From assembly GCA_934501475.1 (NCBI GenBank), contig CAKSUL010000006.1, forward strand, positions 1 to 55,957: a stretch of DNA of 55,957 nt, given 5' to 3'. Under the pieces are notes generated by a model. That model saw only the letters and a program-made list of their open reading frames with translations, ran no database searches and was not told the origin of the DNA. The stretch comes from an uncultured Roseovarius sp. Lineage in GTDB: Bacteria > Pseudomonadota > Alphaproteobacteria > Rhodobacterales > Rhodobacteraceae. Position 1 is the first letter of the stretch, and each line of letters starts with the position of its first letter. The position numbers and the translations under genes are program-made. Positions 1 through 8,238 of the stretch are shown one piece after another.

Positions 1-204
1 GTGCTGATCATCGCGCGCACCACGACGCCCGACGCCACAGGTGTGACGCCGCTGCCGCTGGACAGTGTCAACACCCCCAACGATCATCTGGAATATGTGA
101 TCACCTGGTTTTCGCTGGCCCTCATCTGGCTGGCGATGACAGGGTATCTGATCCGACGAAACATGCGCGCACAGAAAGACGCGGCGAAAGGCAAAGTGAC
201 ATGA
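1..204 (+). CDS. SURF1 family protein, C-terminal fragment (5' end outside window)
   Basis: Only the last 67 residues lie in the window; the frame is open from base 1, so the GTG there need not be the start. SURF1 proteins are inner-membrane factors for assembly of the haem a centre of cytochrome c oxidase. What is visible is the end of the periplasmic domain (residues TPLPLD, then PNDHLEYVITW) followed by the terminal membrane helix (about residues 31-51) and a basic cytoplasmic tail, which is the usual SURF1 ending. The stop overlaps the thrC start as ATGA, so the two genes are probably translationally coupled. The SURF1-thrC-M16 order is familiar from Rhodobacteraceae, where SURF1 follows the oxidase genes. 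Confidence 0.85.
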   Translation: MLIIARTTTPDATGVTPLPLDSVNTPNDHLEYVITWFSLALIWLAMTGYLIRRNMRAQKDAAKGKVT

Positions 205-1589
205 AATACATCTCGACACGCGGGCAGGCCCCGGTTCTGAGTTTCGAAGAGGCGATGCTGACCGGGCTCGCGCGCGATGGCGGTCTCTATCTGCCGGAAA
301 CCATCCCCACCCTCAGCCATGGCGACATCGCGGCGCTGGCCGGGCTCAGCTATGAAGAGGCGGCGTTTCGCATCATGCGCCCCTTTATCGGCGACGCGTT
401 CACCGATGCCGAGTTCGAGTCGATCATCGCGCGTGCCTATGCCGGGTTCAGCCATGCGGCGCGTGCCCCGCTGGTTCAGCTGGGGCCGAATCATCACCTG
501 CTCGAGCTGTTCCACGGGCCGACGCTGGCGTTCAAGGATTTCGCGATGCAGCTGATCGGGCAGCTGTTCGAGGCGGCGCTGACGCGCAACGGGCAACATG
601 TGTGCATCGTCGGCGCAACCAGCGGCGACACCGGATCGGCGGCGATCGAGGCGTTTCGCGGGCTGGACTCGGTCGATGTGTTCATCCTCTACCCGCATGG
701 CCGCGTCAGCGAGGTGCAGCGCCGCCAGATGAGCACCCCGACCGAATCCAACGTTCACGCACTGGCGATGGACGGGCATTTCGACGATTGCCAGGCCCGC
801 GTGAAGGACATGTTCAACGATTTCGACTTTCGCGACAGTGTCGGGCTGGCGGGCGTCAACAGCATCAACTGGGCGCGGGTTCTGGCGCAGGTGGTCTATT
901 ATTTCACCTCGGCGGTCAGCCTCGGCGCGCCGCATCGCAAGGTCAGCTTCACGGTGCCGACGGGCAATTTCGGCGATGTGTTCGCCGGCTATATCGCCCG
1001 GCGCATGGGCCTGCCGATTGACCGGCTGGTGGTGGCGACCAACCAGAACGACATCCTGCACCGCTGTTTGACCCAGGGCGATTACACGCCGGACGGGGTG
1101 ATTGCGTCGATCAGCCCGTCGATGGATATTCAGGTCAGCTCGAATTTCGAGCGCGCCTTGTTCGAGGCCTACGGCCGGGACGCCGGCGCGGTGCGTCAAT
1201 TGATGGACGAACTGGCGCGCGGCGGGTTCCACGTCAGCCAGGGCGCGCGTGAGGCGCTGCGCGACGTGTTCGACAGCGGGCGCTGCAGCGAAGACGAAAC
1301 CCGCACCACCATCCGCGAGGTGTTCGAGCAGACGGGCGAGTTGCTTTGCCCGCACTCGGCCGTTGCGGTCAAGGTCGCCAAGGAGCATCTGGATGGGCCC
1401 ACGCCGATGATCACTCTGGCCACGGCCCACCCGGCCAAGTTTCCCGCAGCGGTGCAGGACGCCAGCGGTCAGCATCCCCCCTTGCCCCCGCATATGGCGG
1501 ACCTGTATGAGCGAAGCGAGCGGGTGACCAGGGTGGAAAACGATCTTGGCGCCATTCAATCCCTTATCAAGAAACGGACCGCGAATTGA
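201..1589 (+). CDS. thrC: Threonine synthase
   Basis: Converts O-phospho-L-homoserine to L-threonine and phosphate, the last step of threonine biosynthesis; a cytosolic PLP enzyme. The protein has 462 residues, normal for the longer bacterial and fungal type. It begins with the family's KYISTRG-like N-terminus, has the PLP lysine K112 in the segment HGPTLAFKDFA, the phosphate-binding ATSGDTGSAA segment near residue 135 and the PTGNFGD segment near residue 255. The ATG overlaps the SURF1 stop by 4 nt, and its own TGA overlaps the TTG start of the M16 peptidase by 3 bases (1587-1589), so the first genes form one translationally coupled operon. Nothing looks damaged. Confidence 0.97.
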   Translation: MKYISTRGQAPVLSFEEAMLTGLARDGGLYLPETIPTLSHGDIAALAGLSYEEAAFRIMRPFIGDAFTDAEFESIIARAYAGFSHAARAPLVQLGPNHHLLELFHGPTLAFKDFAMQLIGQLFEAALTRNGQHVCIVGATSGDTGSAAIEAFRGLDSVDVFILYPHGRVSEVQRRQMSTPTESNVHALAMDGHFDDCQARVKDMFNDFDFRDSVGLAGVNSINWARVLAQVVYYFTSAVSLGAPHRKVSFTVPTGNFGDVFAGYIARRMGLPIDRLVVATNQNDILHRCLTQGDYTPDGVIASISPSMDIQVSSNFERALFEAYGRDAGAVRQLMDELARGGFHVSQGAREALRDVFDSGRCSEDETRTTIREVFEQTGELLCPHSAVAVKVAKEHLDGPTPMITLATAHPAKFPAAVQDASGQHPPLPPHMADLYERSERVTRVENDLGAIQSLIKKRTAN

Positions 1590-2848
1590 GCGTCAACCTA
1601 ACCACCCTGTCCAACGGATTCCGCATCGTCAGTGAACATATGCCCGGCCTTCAATCCGCCGCCATCGGCGTCTGGGTTCTGGCGGGGGCGCGCAACGAAA
1701 GCGCGGCGCAGAACGGCATCGCGCATTTCCTTGAACATATGGCGTTCAAGGGCACGGCGCGGCGCAGCGCGCTTGAGATCGCCGAGGTGATCGAGGATGT
1801 GGGCGGCTATATCAACGCCTATACCAGCCGCGAGGTGACGGCCTATTACGCGCGCGTCCTCAAGGACGATGTGCCGCTGGCGCTGGACGTGGTGGCGGAT
1901 ATCCTGCGCAATCCCGTCTTTGATCCCAAGGAGATCGAGATCGAGCGCGGCGTGATCCTGCAGGAGATCGGTCAGGCGCTGGATACGCCCGACGACGTGA
2001 TCTTTGACTGGTTGCAGGAAGAGGCCTATCCCAACCACCCGCTGGGGCGCACCATCCTGGGCGCGGAAGAGCGCGTGCGCGCCTTCACCCGCGCCGATCT
2101 GGTCGGCTTTGTCGGGCAGCAATACCGCCCCGGCCAGATGATCCTGTCGGCGGCGGGCGCGGTCGATCACGACGCGCTGGTCATTGCCGCCGAAAAGATG
2201 TTCGGCGACATGGTGCCGGGCCTGTTGATCGAGCCGCCCAAGGCCCGCTTTGAAGGCGGCGAAAGCCGCCATGTCAAGACCCTGGAACAGGCGCATTTCG
2301 CCCTCGCCTTCGAAAGCCCGGATTACGCCGATCCGCGCATTCATGCGATGCAGATCTATGCCTCGGCGCTTGGTGGCAGCATGTCGTCGCGGCTGTTTCA
2401 GGAAGTGCGCGAAAAGCGCGGGCTTTGCTATACGATCTATGCGCAGGCCGGGGCCTATGCCGATACCGGCATGATGACGATCTATGCCGGGACGTCGGCC
2501 GAACAACTGGCCGATCTGGCCGAAATCACCGTCGATGAGATGAAGCGCGCCGCGGGTGATCTGCGCATCGAAGAGATCGAGCGCGCGCGCGCCCAGATGA
2601 AAGCCGGGCTGCTCATGGGTCTCGAAAGCCCCAGCAACCGCGCCGAACGTCTGGCGCGGATGTTGCAGATCTGGGGCCGCGTGCCCCCGCTCGAAGAGGT
2701 GGTCGAGCGGATCGACGCGGTCACCCTCGCCGATGTGCGCGCCCTGGCCGAACAGGTCGCCGGCACGGCCCCCGCGGCACTGGCGCTTTACGGCCCGGTC
2801 GAGCAGGCGCCGACGCTGGAGGCGCTACAGGAAAGGCGCGCGGCCTGA
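1586..2848 (+). CDS. M16 family zinc metallopeptidase (mitochondrial processing peptidase-like)
   Basis: A 420-residue pitrilysin/insulinase-type peptidase. The inverted zinc motif H47-F-L-E-H51 is followed by the distal glutamate ligand E127 in ILQE, the canonical 76-residue spacing. The C-terminal inactive M16 domain carries the R-G-L-C-Y-x-I-Y-A segment typical of the beta-subunit-like family. The start is a TTG that overlaps the thrC stop; the first residues (SVNLTTLSNGFRIVSE) match the usual beginning of these proteins, so no earlier start is needed. Bacterial members are thought to degrade or process small peptides; the substrate here is unknown. The stop overlaps the next gene's ATG (TGATG). 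Confidence 0.93.
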   Translation: MSVNLTTLSNGFRIVSEHMPGLQSAAIGVWVLAGARNESAAQNGIAHFLEHMAFKGTARRSALEIAEVIEDVGGYINAYTSREVTAYYARVLKDDVPLALDVVADILRNPVFDPKEIEIERGVILQEIGQALDTPDDVIFDWLQEEAYPNHPLGRTILGAEERVRAFTRADLVGFVGQQYRPGQMILSAAGAVDHDALVIAAEKMFGDMVPGLLIEPPKARFEGGESRHVKTLEQAHFALAFESPDYADPRIHAMQIYASALGGSMSSRLFQEVREKRGLCYTIYAQAGAYADTGMMTIYAGTSAEQLADLAEITVDEMKRAAGDLRIEEIERARAQMKAGLLMGLESPSNRAERLARMLQIWGRVPPLEEVVERIDAVTLADVRALAEQVAGTAPAALALYGPVEQAPTLEALQERRAA

Positions 2849-3432
2849 TGTTCCTGCCACGGCGCAAGGTGCGGATCGAGACCGAGCGCCTGACGCTGCG
2901 CCTGCCGGCCTCGACCGATTTTCGCGCCTGGAGCGGGCTGCGCCATGACAGCGCCGATTTCCTGACCCCATGGGAACCCCTGTGGGCCAGCGATCATCTG
3001 TCGCGCAAGGCGTTCACCAACCGGGTCTATTGGGCGCAACGCTCGGTCAACAAGGGCACGGCGGTTCCGCTGTTCCTGATCCGGCGCGCCGATGAGGCCC
3101 TGCTCGGGGCGATCACGCTGGACAATATCCGGCGCGGCCCGTCGCAGGCGGGCACGCTGGGCTATTGGATCGGACAAACCCACGCGCGCCAGGGCTATAT
3201 GCGCGAGGCGATCGAAGCGGTGACGCATTACGCCTTTGACCGGCTGGACCTCAGCCGGATCGAGGCCGCCTGCCTGCCCGAAAACGCGGCCTCGCGCGCG
3301 CTGCTGGAAAAAAGCGGGTTCAAATACGAAGGCGTCGCGCAAAGCTATCTGCAAATCAACGGCCGTTGGCGCACGCATGTTCTCTATGCGGCGCTGCGCG
3401 CGGATCGGCGCGGGCGAACCGGGGCAGGGTAG
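2848..3432 (+). CDS. GNAT family N-acetyltransferase, RimJ/RimL type
   Basis: A 194-residue acetyl-CoA-dependent acetyltransferase. The N-terminal beta strand ETERLTLRLPASTDF, the acetyl-CoA loop near residues 108-125 (GYWIGQTHARQGYMREA) and the NxASRALLEKSGF segment place it in the family that acetylates ribosomal-protein N-termini (RimJ/RimL). The target cannot be read from the sequence. It is the last gene of the SURF1-thrC-M16 operon, begins in a 1-nt overlap with the M16 stop and is followed by a convergent terminator region shared with rpmE. The fourth GNAT family member in this window besides the tandem trio at 7630-9311, but more distant from them. Confidence 0.88.
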   Translation: MFLPRRKVRIETERLTLRLPASTDFRAWSGLRHDSADFLTPWEPLWASDHLSRKAFTNRVYWAQRSVNKGTAVPLFLIRRADEALLGAITLDNIRRGPSQAGTLGYWIGQTHARQGYMREAIEAVTHYAFDRLDLSRIEAACLPENAASRALLEKSGFKYEGVAQSYLQINGRWRTHVLYAALRADRRGRTGAG

Positions 3433-3543
3433 GGCACCGGCAGACAGCACGCTTTCCGCTCGATTTTCCGTGCCGGGAAATGGGCCGCCCGGGCATGTTT
3501 TATTGCCTGCCTGCCACCTGTTGAGCGCCCCACGCCATGAACG

Positions 3544-3574
3544 AAAAAAAACGCCGCCCCGAAAGGCGGCGTTT
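3544..3574 (-). terminator. Rho-independent terminator of rplS-rpmE
   Basis: On the minus strand a 10-bp perfect stem (arms 3565-3574 and 3549-3558, loop 3559-3564) is followed by a run of seven to eight T. It lies 24 bp past the rpmE stop and closes the translation block. On the plus strand the same hairpin has only three T and would be a weak terminator for the convergent GNAT operon. Confidence 0.9.
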
Positions 3575-3597
3575 CGATACTGTCCCTTGGCCGGATA

Positions 3598-3819
3598 TCA
3601 GAATCCGAGGCCTTCGTATTTTTTCTTGAACTTGGTGACACGCCCGCCAGCGTCCATCAGGCGCGTGCCGCCACCGGTCCAGGCCGGGTGCACGGTGGGG
3701 TCGATGTCCAGCGACAGCGTGTCGCCTTCCTTGCCATAGGTCGAGCGCATCTTGATGATCGTGCCATCGGTCATCTTGACGTCGATCGAGTGGTAATCGG
3801 GGTGAATATCTTGTTTCAT
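3598..3819 (-). CDS. rpmE: 50S ribosomal protein L31
   Basis: A 73-residue ribosomal protein of the large subunit, in the inter-subunit bridge. The start [10 protein letters not shown] and the later SYGK-like [13 protein letters not shown] segment and the GG..D.AGRV.KFKKKY ending are characteristic. It contains no cysteine, so it is the zinc-free (C-minus) form usual in alphaproteobacteria. The gene follows rplS at 11 bp and ends just before the terminator at 3544-3574. Spacing and orientation suggest cotranscription with rplS. Confidence 0.96.
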   Translation of the reverse strand: MKQDIHPDYHSIDVKMTDGTIIKMRSTYGKEGDTLSLDIDPTVHPAWTGGGTRLMDAGGRVTKFKKKYEGLGF

Positions 3820-3830
3820 CGCAGCAATCC

Positions 3831-4214
3831 TTACGCTTGGGCGCCTGATTTGGGCTTGTAACGGGAGTCTTCGGCGATCCGGGCGGATTTGCCGCGACGC
3901 GAGCGCAGGTAATACAGTTTCGCGCGGCGCACGCGGCCACGGCGGACCACTTCGATGCTGTCGATATTGGTCGAAAACAGCGGGAACACGCGCTCCACGC
4001 CTTCGCCGAACGAGATCTTGCGCACGGTGAACGACCCGGCAATGCCATGGCCGTTGTTGCGCCCGATGCAGACACCTTCAAAGCTCTGAACGCGGGTGCG
4101 GGTGCCTTCGGTCACTTTTACGCCGACGCGAACGGTGTCGCCGGCCTTGAAATCGGGAATATCCTTCCCGAGCGAGGCAATCTGTTCTGCCTCAAGCTGA
4201 GCGATAAGATCCAT
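3831..4214 (-). CDS. rplS: 50S ribosomal protein L19
   Basis: A 127-residue large-subunit protein at the 30S-50S interface. Start choice: the frame is open further upstream, but AGGAG at about 4222-4226 sits seven bases before the ATG at 4214 and only one base before the ATG at 4220, and the family begins M-(D/N)-LIAQLEAEQ. The conserved F-K-A-G-D-T-V-R-V and [15 protein letters not shown] segments are present, and the end [14 protein letters not shown] is typical. It lies downstream of trmD with a 279-bp gap, longer than in many relatives, and directly upstream of rpmE. Confidence 0.96.
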   Translation of the reverse strand: MDLIAQLEAEQIASLGKDIPDFKAGDTVRVGVKVTEGTRTRVQSFEGVCIGRNNGHGIAGSFTVRKISFGEGVERVFPLFSTNIDSIEVVRRGRVRRAKLYYLRSRRGKSARIAEDSRYKPKSGAQA

Positions 4215-4493
4215 CGCCATTCTCCTACATTGCTTGCGGTTTGGTTCCGCAAAGTGTTTTCGCGACATGATAGCTCTTGGTCCGCGTCCGGGTCCCCGCC
4301 CAATGGGCGAGCCCGCCAGAGATCAGATCGTCATTGCCTTTTGCTGCCTTGCGGCGGTTCCGCAGCACTGCCTGGGCGGGTCATGACATGCCGTCCGGGG
4401 AAGACGGGAATCGCTGACACCGGCAGGAACCGGGATGCGCGGGGTAAATCAGGTTTGCGCGTGGATTTCAAGGCGCATTCGCAGGATGCGCCG

Positions 4494-5309
4494 CTATGCG
4501 CCGTCATCCGCGTCACGGCCCCGCGCGGCGCACCACAATGCCCACAGATCGGGGCGGCGGGCGCGGGTCAGCGCCTCGGACTGGGCCTGACGCCAGCGGG
4601 CGATTTCGCCGTGATTGCCCGATAGCAGCACCTCGGGGATGTCGCGGGCGTTCCACTCGGGCGGGCGGGTATATTGCGGATGTTCCAGCAGCCCGCCGGA
4701 GTGGCTTTCCTCTAGCGCGCTTTCGGCATTGCCCAGAATGCCGGGGCGCAGGCGGATGGTGGCGTCGATCAGGGCCTGCGCCGCGATCTCGCCCCCGGTC
4801 AGGACATAGTCGCCCATGCTGACCTCGGCCACGTCATAGTGATCCAGAACGCGCTGATCGACCCCTTCAAAGCGCCCGCAGATCAGTGTGACACCGCTGG
4901 ATGCGGCCAGATCGCGCGCCATCGCCTGATCGAACACCCGCCCCCGCGGGCTAAGATAGATCAGCGGCGCGGCGGGCGGCGCGTTTGCCAGGGCGGCCTC
5001 GATCGCGGCGCCCATGACGTCGGCGCGCAGCACCATGCCCGCGCCCCCGCCCGAGGGCGTGTCATCCACGTTGCGATGTTTGCCGATGCCGAAGGCGCGC
5101 AGATCGGTCGTGCCAAGGCTCCAGAGCCCGTCCTTCAGCGCCCGCCCCGTCAGGCTGAGACCCAGAACACCGGGAAAGGCCTCGGGCAGCAGGGTGATGA
5201 TCTGCGCGTGCCAGGCTCCGGCCAGACGCGGCGTATCTGTCAGCAAATCCGTGGGCGTGGCGCTGGCCGAAATGGATTTGCGGCCATGAGATCTGTTGTT
5301 GTCGGTCAC
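4494..5309 (-). CDS. trmD: tRNA (guanine-N1-)-methyltransferase TrmD
   Basis: Methylates G37 of tRNAs using S-adenosylmethionine, which prevents +1 frameshifting. The 271-residue protein has the SPOUT trefoil-knot segments: YLSPRGRVFDQ, ICGRFEGVDQRV and SMGDYVLTGGEIAA, plus the earlier G-I-G-K-H-R-N-V-D-D-TP-GGGAGMV loop. An N-terminal extension of about 30 residues (SHGRKSI...) is normal in Rhodobacteraceae. It belongs to the rpsP-rimM-trmD-rplS block, but a DUF1328 gene and two gaps of about 210 bp separate it from rimM. Confidence 0.96.
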   Translation of the reverse strand: MTDNNRSHGRKSISASATPTDLLTDTPRLAGAWHAQIITLLPEAFPGVLGLSLTGRALKDGLWSLGTTDLRAFGIGKHRNVDDTPSGGGAGMVLRADVMGAAIEAALANAPPAAPLIYLSPRGRVFDQAMARDLAASSGVTLICGRFEGVDQRVLDHYDVAEVSMGDYVLTGGEIAAQALIDATIRLRPGILGNAESALEESHSGGLLEHPQYTRPPEWNARDIPEVLLSGNHGEIARWRQAQSEALTRARRPDLWALWCAARGRDADDGA

Positions 5310-5427
5310 GGCGTTGCCTCTGGCGTTATACGGAAAGTTCCGCGCGGGGCGGTCTGCCCTGTCGCTTTAACGCGGTGTCATGGGTGCTGGCAAGGCGGGG
5401 CCGCGCCGGGGCCACCCCCACGCAGGT

Positions 5428-5464
5428 TGAAAAGTGACGCGCCGCATCGGGCAGCGCGTCACTT
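5428..5464 (-). terminator. Probable intrinsic terminator after the DUF1328 gene
   Basis: An 11-bp perfect stem (arms 5454-5464 and 5432-5442, 11-nt loop). Read on the minus strand it is followed by TTTT. It lies 56 bp past the stop of the DUF1328 gene and upstream of trmD, so trmD probably has its own promoter between this hairpin and 5309. The short T run makes termination likely but not certain. Confidence 0.65.
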
Positions 5465-5519
5465 CGGAGGGGGGGGCGGGTATTTGGCGCGTTGGCGACT
5501 GGCGCCACCGCAAATCGCG

Positions 5520-5678
5520 CTAGATCGCCAGAATGCCGATGGCCATCAGCAGGAACAGAACCAATGCGATGATGATCAACAGCTTGGCACCGGACAGGGC
5601 GATGCCCGACAGGCGTCCAAAGCCCAGTAGCGCGGCAATCGCGGCAATCGCCAATAACGTGAGAATCCAGCCTAACAT
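5520..5678 (-). CDS. DUF1328 small two-helix membrane protein
   Basis: A 52-residue protein that is almost entirely membrane helix: helix 1 about residues 3-21, a short SGIALSG turn, helix 2 about residues 31-51. The MLGWILTLLAIAAIAALLGF start is the hallmark of the DUF1328 (YtjA-like) family, whose function is unknown; members are often stress-related. The frame extends upstream, but an AGGAG ribosome binding site precedes this ATG at the right distance (near 5685) and the upstream residues have no family similarity. It sits alone between rimM and trmD and is followed by a hairpin terminator, so it may be an independent unit inserted in the ribosomal block. Confidence 0.9.
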   Translation of the reverse strand: MLGWILTLLAIAAIAALLGFGRLSGIALSGAKLLIIIALVLFLLMAIGILAI

Positions 5679-5906
5679 GTAATCTCCTTCCCGTTCGTGA
5701 ATCGGCCCGCAGCTATCGCACGCCCGCAAGCGGGGTGAAAACGGCGTGCCATTTTCGATCTTGTGCGTCTGGCGCATGGGACCGGTTGCTCCGGTTAAAC
5801 GCCAGACGTCTTTCGCGGTGATGCCGTTGCGGCATCGCATGTGGAAAAGAAACGGCGCCAGGCGGGATTTGGTTCCCTGCGCGGGCAAATCCGTGGCGCG
5901 CGCGCC

Positions 5907-6437
5907 TTAGTCCGCGTCGGGAAACAGCCCGTCAGGCGGGTCTGCCACGATCCGCCCCGTCGCGAGGTCAACCGTCGGCACCGCCTCAAGCGTGAAGGGC
6001 AGCAGGATCGTGTCCCCGCCTTTTGGGGGCATGATCTCGAGGATGTCCGAGGCGCCGTGGTTCAGCACCCCCTGCACCCGCCCAAGGGGCGCGCCGCCGG
6101 TATCAAACACCTGCAAGCCCACCAGATCGGCGTGATAATATTCGTCATCGGGCAGCGCCGGCAGTTGCGTGCGCTCGGCAAACAGGCGCAGTCCGCGCAG
6201 GGCGTCGGCCTGTTCCCTGGTGGCGACCCCGCCCAGACGCGCGGTAAAGCCGTTCCTGGTCTGGCCGGTCAGGGTGATGTCAAAGCTGCGCGCGCCGTCC
6301 TGTGTGGTGAGCGCACCATAGGCGGCGACGTCCTCGGGGATGGCGGTGAAACTCTTGAGGCGCACCTCACCGCGCACGCCGAAGGCGCCGGCGATGGCGG
6401 CAATGCAGATCAGATGGGGGGCGGTGTCGTCGGTCAT
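5907..6437 (-). CDS. rimM: Ribosome maturation factor RimM
   Basis: A 176-residue protein that binds S19 and helps late maturation of the 30S head. The N-terminal domain starts CIAAIAGAFGVRGEVRLKSFT (the GxxGxRGExR core) and the C-terminal PRC-barrel part contains YYHADLVGLQV and LG.V..VLNHGASDILE, then the LLPFT and DPPDGLFPD ending. Its ATG overlaps the stop of the 47-residue gene upstream (ATGA), so its translation is probably coupled to that small gene. Confidence 0.95.
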   Translation of the reverse strand: MTDDTAPHLICIAAIAGAFGVRGEVRLKSFTAIPEDVAAYGALTTQDGARSFDITLTGQTRNGFTARLGGVATREQADALRGLRLFAERTQLPALPDDEYYHADLVGLQVFDTGGAPLGRVQGVLNHGASDILEIMPPKGGDTILLPFTLEAVPTVDLATGRIVADPPDGLFPDAD

Positions 6438-6577
6438 GGGCGCGCTCCGATGCAGAGGCCTTGGGTGACGGTGCCGCCGCTGGCGATGCAGCGGTCGGAA
6501 TGCTGGTATTTCTCAAACGCCAATCCGGCGAAAAACACAAGGAGCAGCAGAAAGATCGTTCGGATCGGGCGAAACAT
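6434..6577 (-). CDS. 47-residue membrane-anchored small protein upstream of rimM
   Basis: A short gene read directly from the minus strand. It starts ATG at 6577 with an AAAGGA ribosome binding site 7-8 bases before, and its TGA overlaps the rimM ATG. The protein begins MFRPIRTIFLLLLVFFAGLA, a basic start followed by one hydrophobic helix, and then a short periplasmic part with two cysteines (SDRCIASGG ... GLCIGAR) that could form a disulfide. Similar small proteins occur between rpsP and rimM in Rhodobacteraceae and are annotated hypothetical (from memory). The coupling to rimM and ribosome binding site make it a real gene; its function is unknown. Confidence 0.8.
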   Translation of the reverse strand: MFRPIRTIFLLLLVFFAGLAFEKYQHSDRCIASGGTVTQGLCIGARP

Positions 6578-6655
6578 TGGCCTGTCCTTTCACGAAAGCC
6601 TTTTGAATTTTCCCTGAATCAGCGAAAGCGCGACAGGCCCGCGCCCTTTCAATGT

Positions 6656-6703
6656 TGTGGGCGTTTTGCATCTGATCCGTGGCTTGGATCAAATGCAAAC
6701 CGC
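6656..6703. repeat. Hairpin repeat, copy 1
   Basis: Arms 6661-6678 and 6686-6703 pair over 18 bp with two mismatches around a 7-nt loop (gtggctt). The left arm is preceded by TGTGG. A second copy with the same arm length, loop length, flank and first eight arm bases (GCGTTTTG) lies at 27067-27114. It sits in the 289-bp gap between rpsP and the small gene upstream of rimM. Confidence 0.75.
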
Positions 6704-6866
6704 CTTGTTCGGCGAAAAAGGATGCGCCGGGTCGGCAAGGGCGCAGCGCCCCCGTGACAGGGAAGGCCGCGACAGGCAGGCGACAGATCTGCCGCCCGCC
6801 AATGACAGCGCCGCGCGAGGGACGCCGCGCGCAAAGGCGCGGCGTCCACCCGGCGGTCTGCGCTGC

Positions 6867-7274
6867 TTATTCTTCGGCGGCGGCTGCTTCGGCTTCGGCG
6901 GGGGCTTCTGCGGGGGCGTTGGCGGCCTCGATCGCGGCGGCGGCCTTGGCTGCCTTTTCCTCGGCGCGATCGGTTGCTTTCTTGCCGGGGGTGCCTTTTT
7001 TCAGGTTTGCGCGCTCTTTCTTCTCCAGAACGCCGGCGGCTTCGAGCACGCGCGCGATGCGGTCGGTGGGCTGTGCGCCCAGACCCAGCCAGTGCTGAAT
7101 GCGCTCCAGGTCCATTTTCACGCGCTCTTCGCTGTCCTTGGGCAGAAGCGGGTTATAGGTGCCCAGTTTCTCGATGAAGCGGCCGTCGCGGGGCATGCGG
7201 CTGTCGGTGGCGACGATGCGGTAGAAGGGGCGTTTCTTGGACCCGGCACGGGCGAGGCGGATTTTCATGGCCAT
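6867..7274 (-). CDS. rpsP: 30S ribosomal protein S16
   Basis: Small-subunit assembly protein. Residues 3-80 contain the family core: [36 protein letters not shown] and the RI..WLG.GAQPTD segment. AAGGAG lies nine bases before the ATG at 7274, so MAMKIRL is the likely start. The protein is 135 residues; beyond about residue 95 there is an alanine/glutamate/lysine-rich tail ([22 protein letters not shown]...) that is longer than the roughly 80-residue core but is a known trend in alphaproteobacterial S16. It opens the rpsP-rimM part of the block. Confidence 0.96.
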   Translation of the reverse strand: MAMKIRLARAGSKKRPFYRIVATDSRMPRDGRFIEKLGTYNPLLPKDSEERVKMDLERIQHWLGLGAQPTDRIARVLEAAGVLEKKERANLKKGTPGKKATDRAEEKAAKAAAAIEAANAPAEAPAEAEAAAAEE

Positions 7275-7340
7275 TTGTATGTTCTCCTTTGAATGGCTGT
7301 TGAGGGGGATGTGCGTTGGAACGCGTGAAAGGCATCCACC

Positions 7341-7637
7341 CTAATTCTGGTGCTGCTTGTGGTGCTGAATCACTTCAGCGATGATGAAGTTCAGGAACTT
7401 CTTGGCGAATTCAGGGTCGAGATCGGCCTGTTTCGCCAGGTCTTCTAGACGTGCGATCTGGGCCGCTTCGCGGGCGGGATCGGACGGGGGAAGGTCGTGC
7501 TCGGCCTTGAGGCGGCCGACGGCCTGGGTGTGCTTGAACCGCTCGCCCAGGGTATAGACGAGGATGGCATCAAGGCGGTCGATGCTTTGACGGTGGTTTT
7601 TCAGAAGCTCGGCGGCGCGGCTGGAGGCGTCAGTCAA
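7341..7637 (-). CDS. Chorismate mutase, AroQ type
   Basis: A 98-residue all-helical monofunctional chorismate mutase (chorismate to prephenate, tyrosine and phenylalanine branch). The family features are R18-x3-D-R-LD-A-ILV-LGERF in helix 1, the following K-T-x-A-VGRLKAEHDLPPSDPARE loop with its arginine/lysine ligands, and the C-terminal helix FL.FI.AEVI.HH. Start choice: the TTG at 7637 has AAAGGA seven bases before it and overlaps the end of the upstream GNAT gene by 8 nt; the longer frame begins inside that gene. It precedes rpsP by 66 bp. Confidence 0.9.
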   Translation of the reverse strand: MTDASSRAAELLKNHRQSIDRLDAILVYTLGERFKHTQAVGRLKAEHDLPPSDPAREAAQIARLEDLAKQADLDPEFAKKFLNFIIAEVIQHHKQHQN

Positions 7638-8235
7638 CGGGCATTCCTTTCGGTTTGAACAGCGGGTCGCAATAATAGCTGATTTCCAATTCAATTCCGT
7701 CGGCCAGTTGCCCGGATTTCAACCTCTCGGGCGAAGGGTGGCGATAGACCGCGTCATTGCCGTCGATGGTGGCGGCCTCGGGGTCTTTCTTGGCGCCCAG
7801 CCGTTCGGCCAGCCGGATTGAATCGAGGTTCTTGGGGTCGATATAGCTGACCGCGCCCTCCCATTGCAGGGTGGTGTAGAAATAATGCCGTGCGGCATGG
7901 GTCGCCTCGAGCGCGTAGCCCTTTCCGGCCTGATCGGGCCAGATGATCCAGGCCAGCTCGCGTTCGGGCCAGCCGGCCGGAAACCAGCCACCCGCCATGC
8001 CGAGGGTCTTTTCGCTGCTCTTGTCGTGGATCATCCACATGCCATAGCCGCGGATGTCCCAATGGCCGATTTCGGCGGCATAAAGCATCCAGGCCTCATA
8101 GCGGTTCAGTGGCCCGCCCATGAAACGCGAGCGATAGGAGCTGAACGTCGCCTTGAAATCGGGATAGTCCTGCGGCTCGGGGCCGCGCAGGAACAGGCGC
8201 CGGGTTTCCAGGGTGGGGATGGTCATCGGGGGCAT
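7630..8235 (-). CDS. GNAT family N-acetyltransferase (tandem copy 3)
   Basis: A 201-residue GNAT. The start ETRRLFLRGPEPQDYPDF is the usual RimJ/RimL-type strand. The protein shares with its two upstream neighbours the pattern IGHW-x3-G-(Y/F)-G, then W.E.ELAW.I...GKGYALEA and DSIRLAERLGA, so the three arose by duplication. An ATG three codons downstream (8226) is also possible. It lies 3 bp past the stop of copy 2 and overlaps the chorismate mutase start, so the chain ffh to chorismate mutase may be one transcript. The substrate is unknown. Confidence 0.85.
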   Translation of the reverse strand: MPPMTIPTLETRRLFLRGPEPQDYPDFKATFSSYRSRFMGGPLNRYEAWMLYAAEIGHWDIRGYGMWMIHDKSSEKTLGMAGGWFPAGWPERELAWIIWPDQAGKGYALEATHAARHYFYTTLQWEGAVSYIDPKNLDSIRLAERLGAKKDPEAATIDGNDAVYRHPSPERLKSGQLADGIELEISYYCDPLFKPKGMPVD

Positions 8236-8238
8236 CGA

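Noticed and set aside
84..1559. 491-residue open frame on the minus strand opposite thrC
   Set aside because: Arginine/histidine/glutamine-rich shadow of thrC; no family similarity and no ribosome binding site. Typical for GC-rich DNA.
4215..4493. Possible small gene between rplS and trmD
   Set aside because: Frames on both strands lack ribosome binding sites and family resemblance; treated as leader/promoter sequence.
5326..5508. 60-residue frame between the DUF1328 gene and trmD
   Set aside because: Overlaps a terminator-like hairpin, no ribosome binding site, no similarity.
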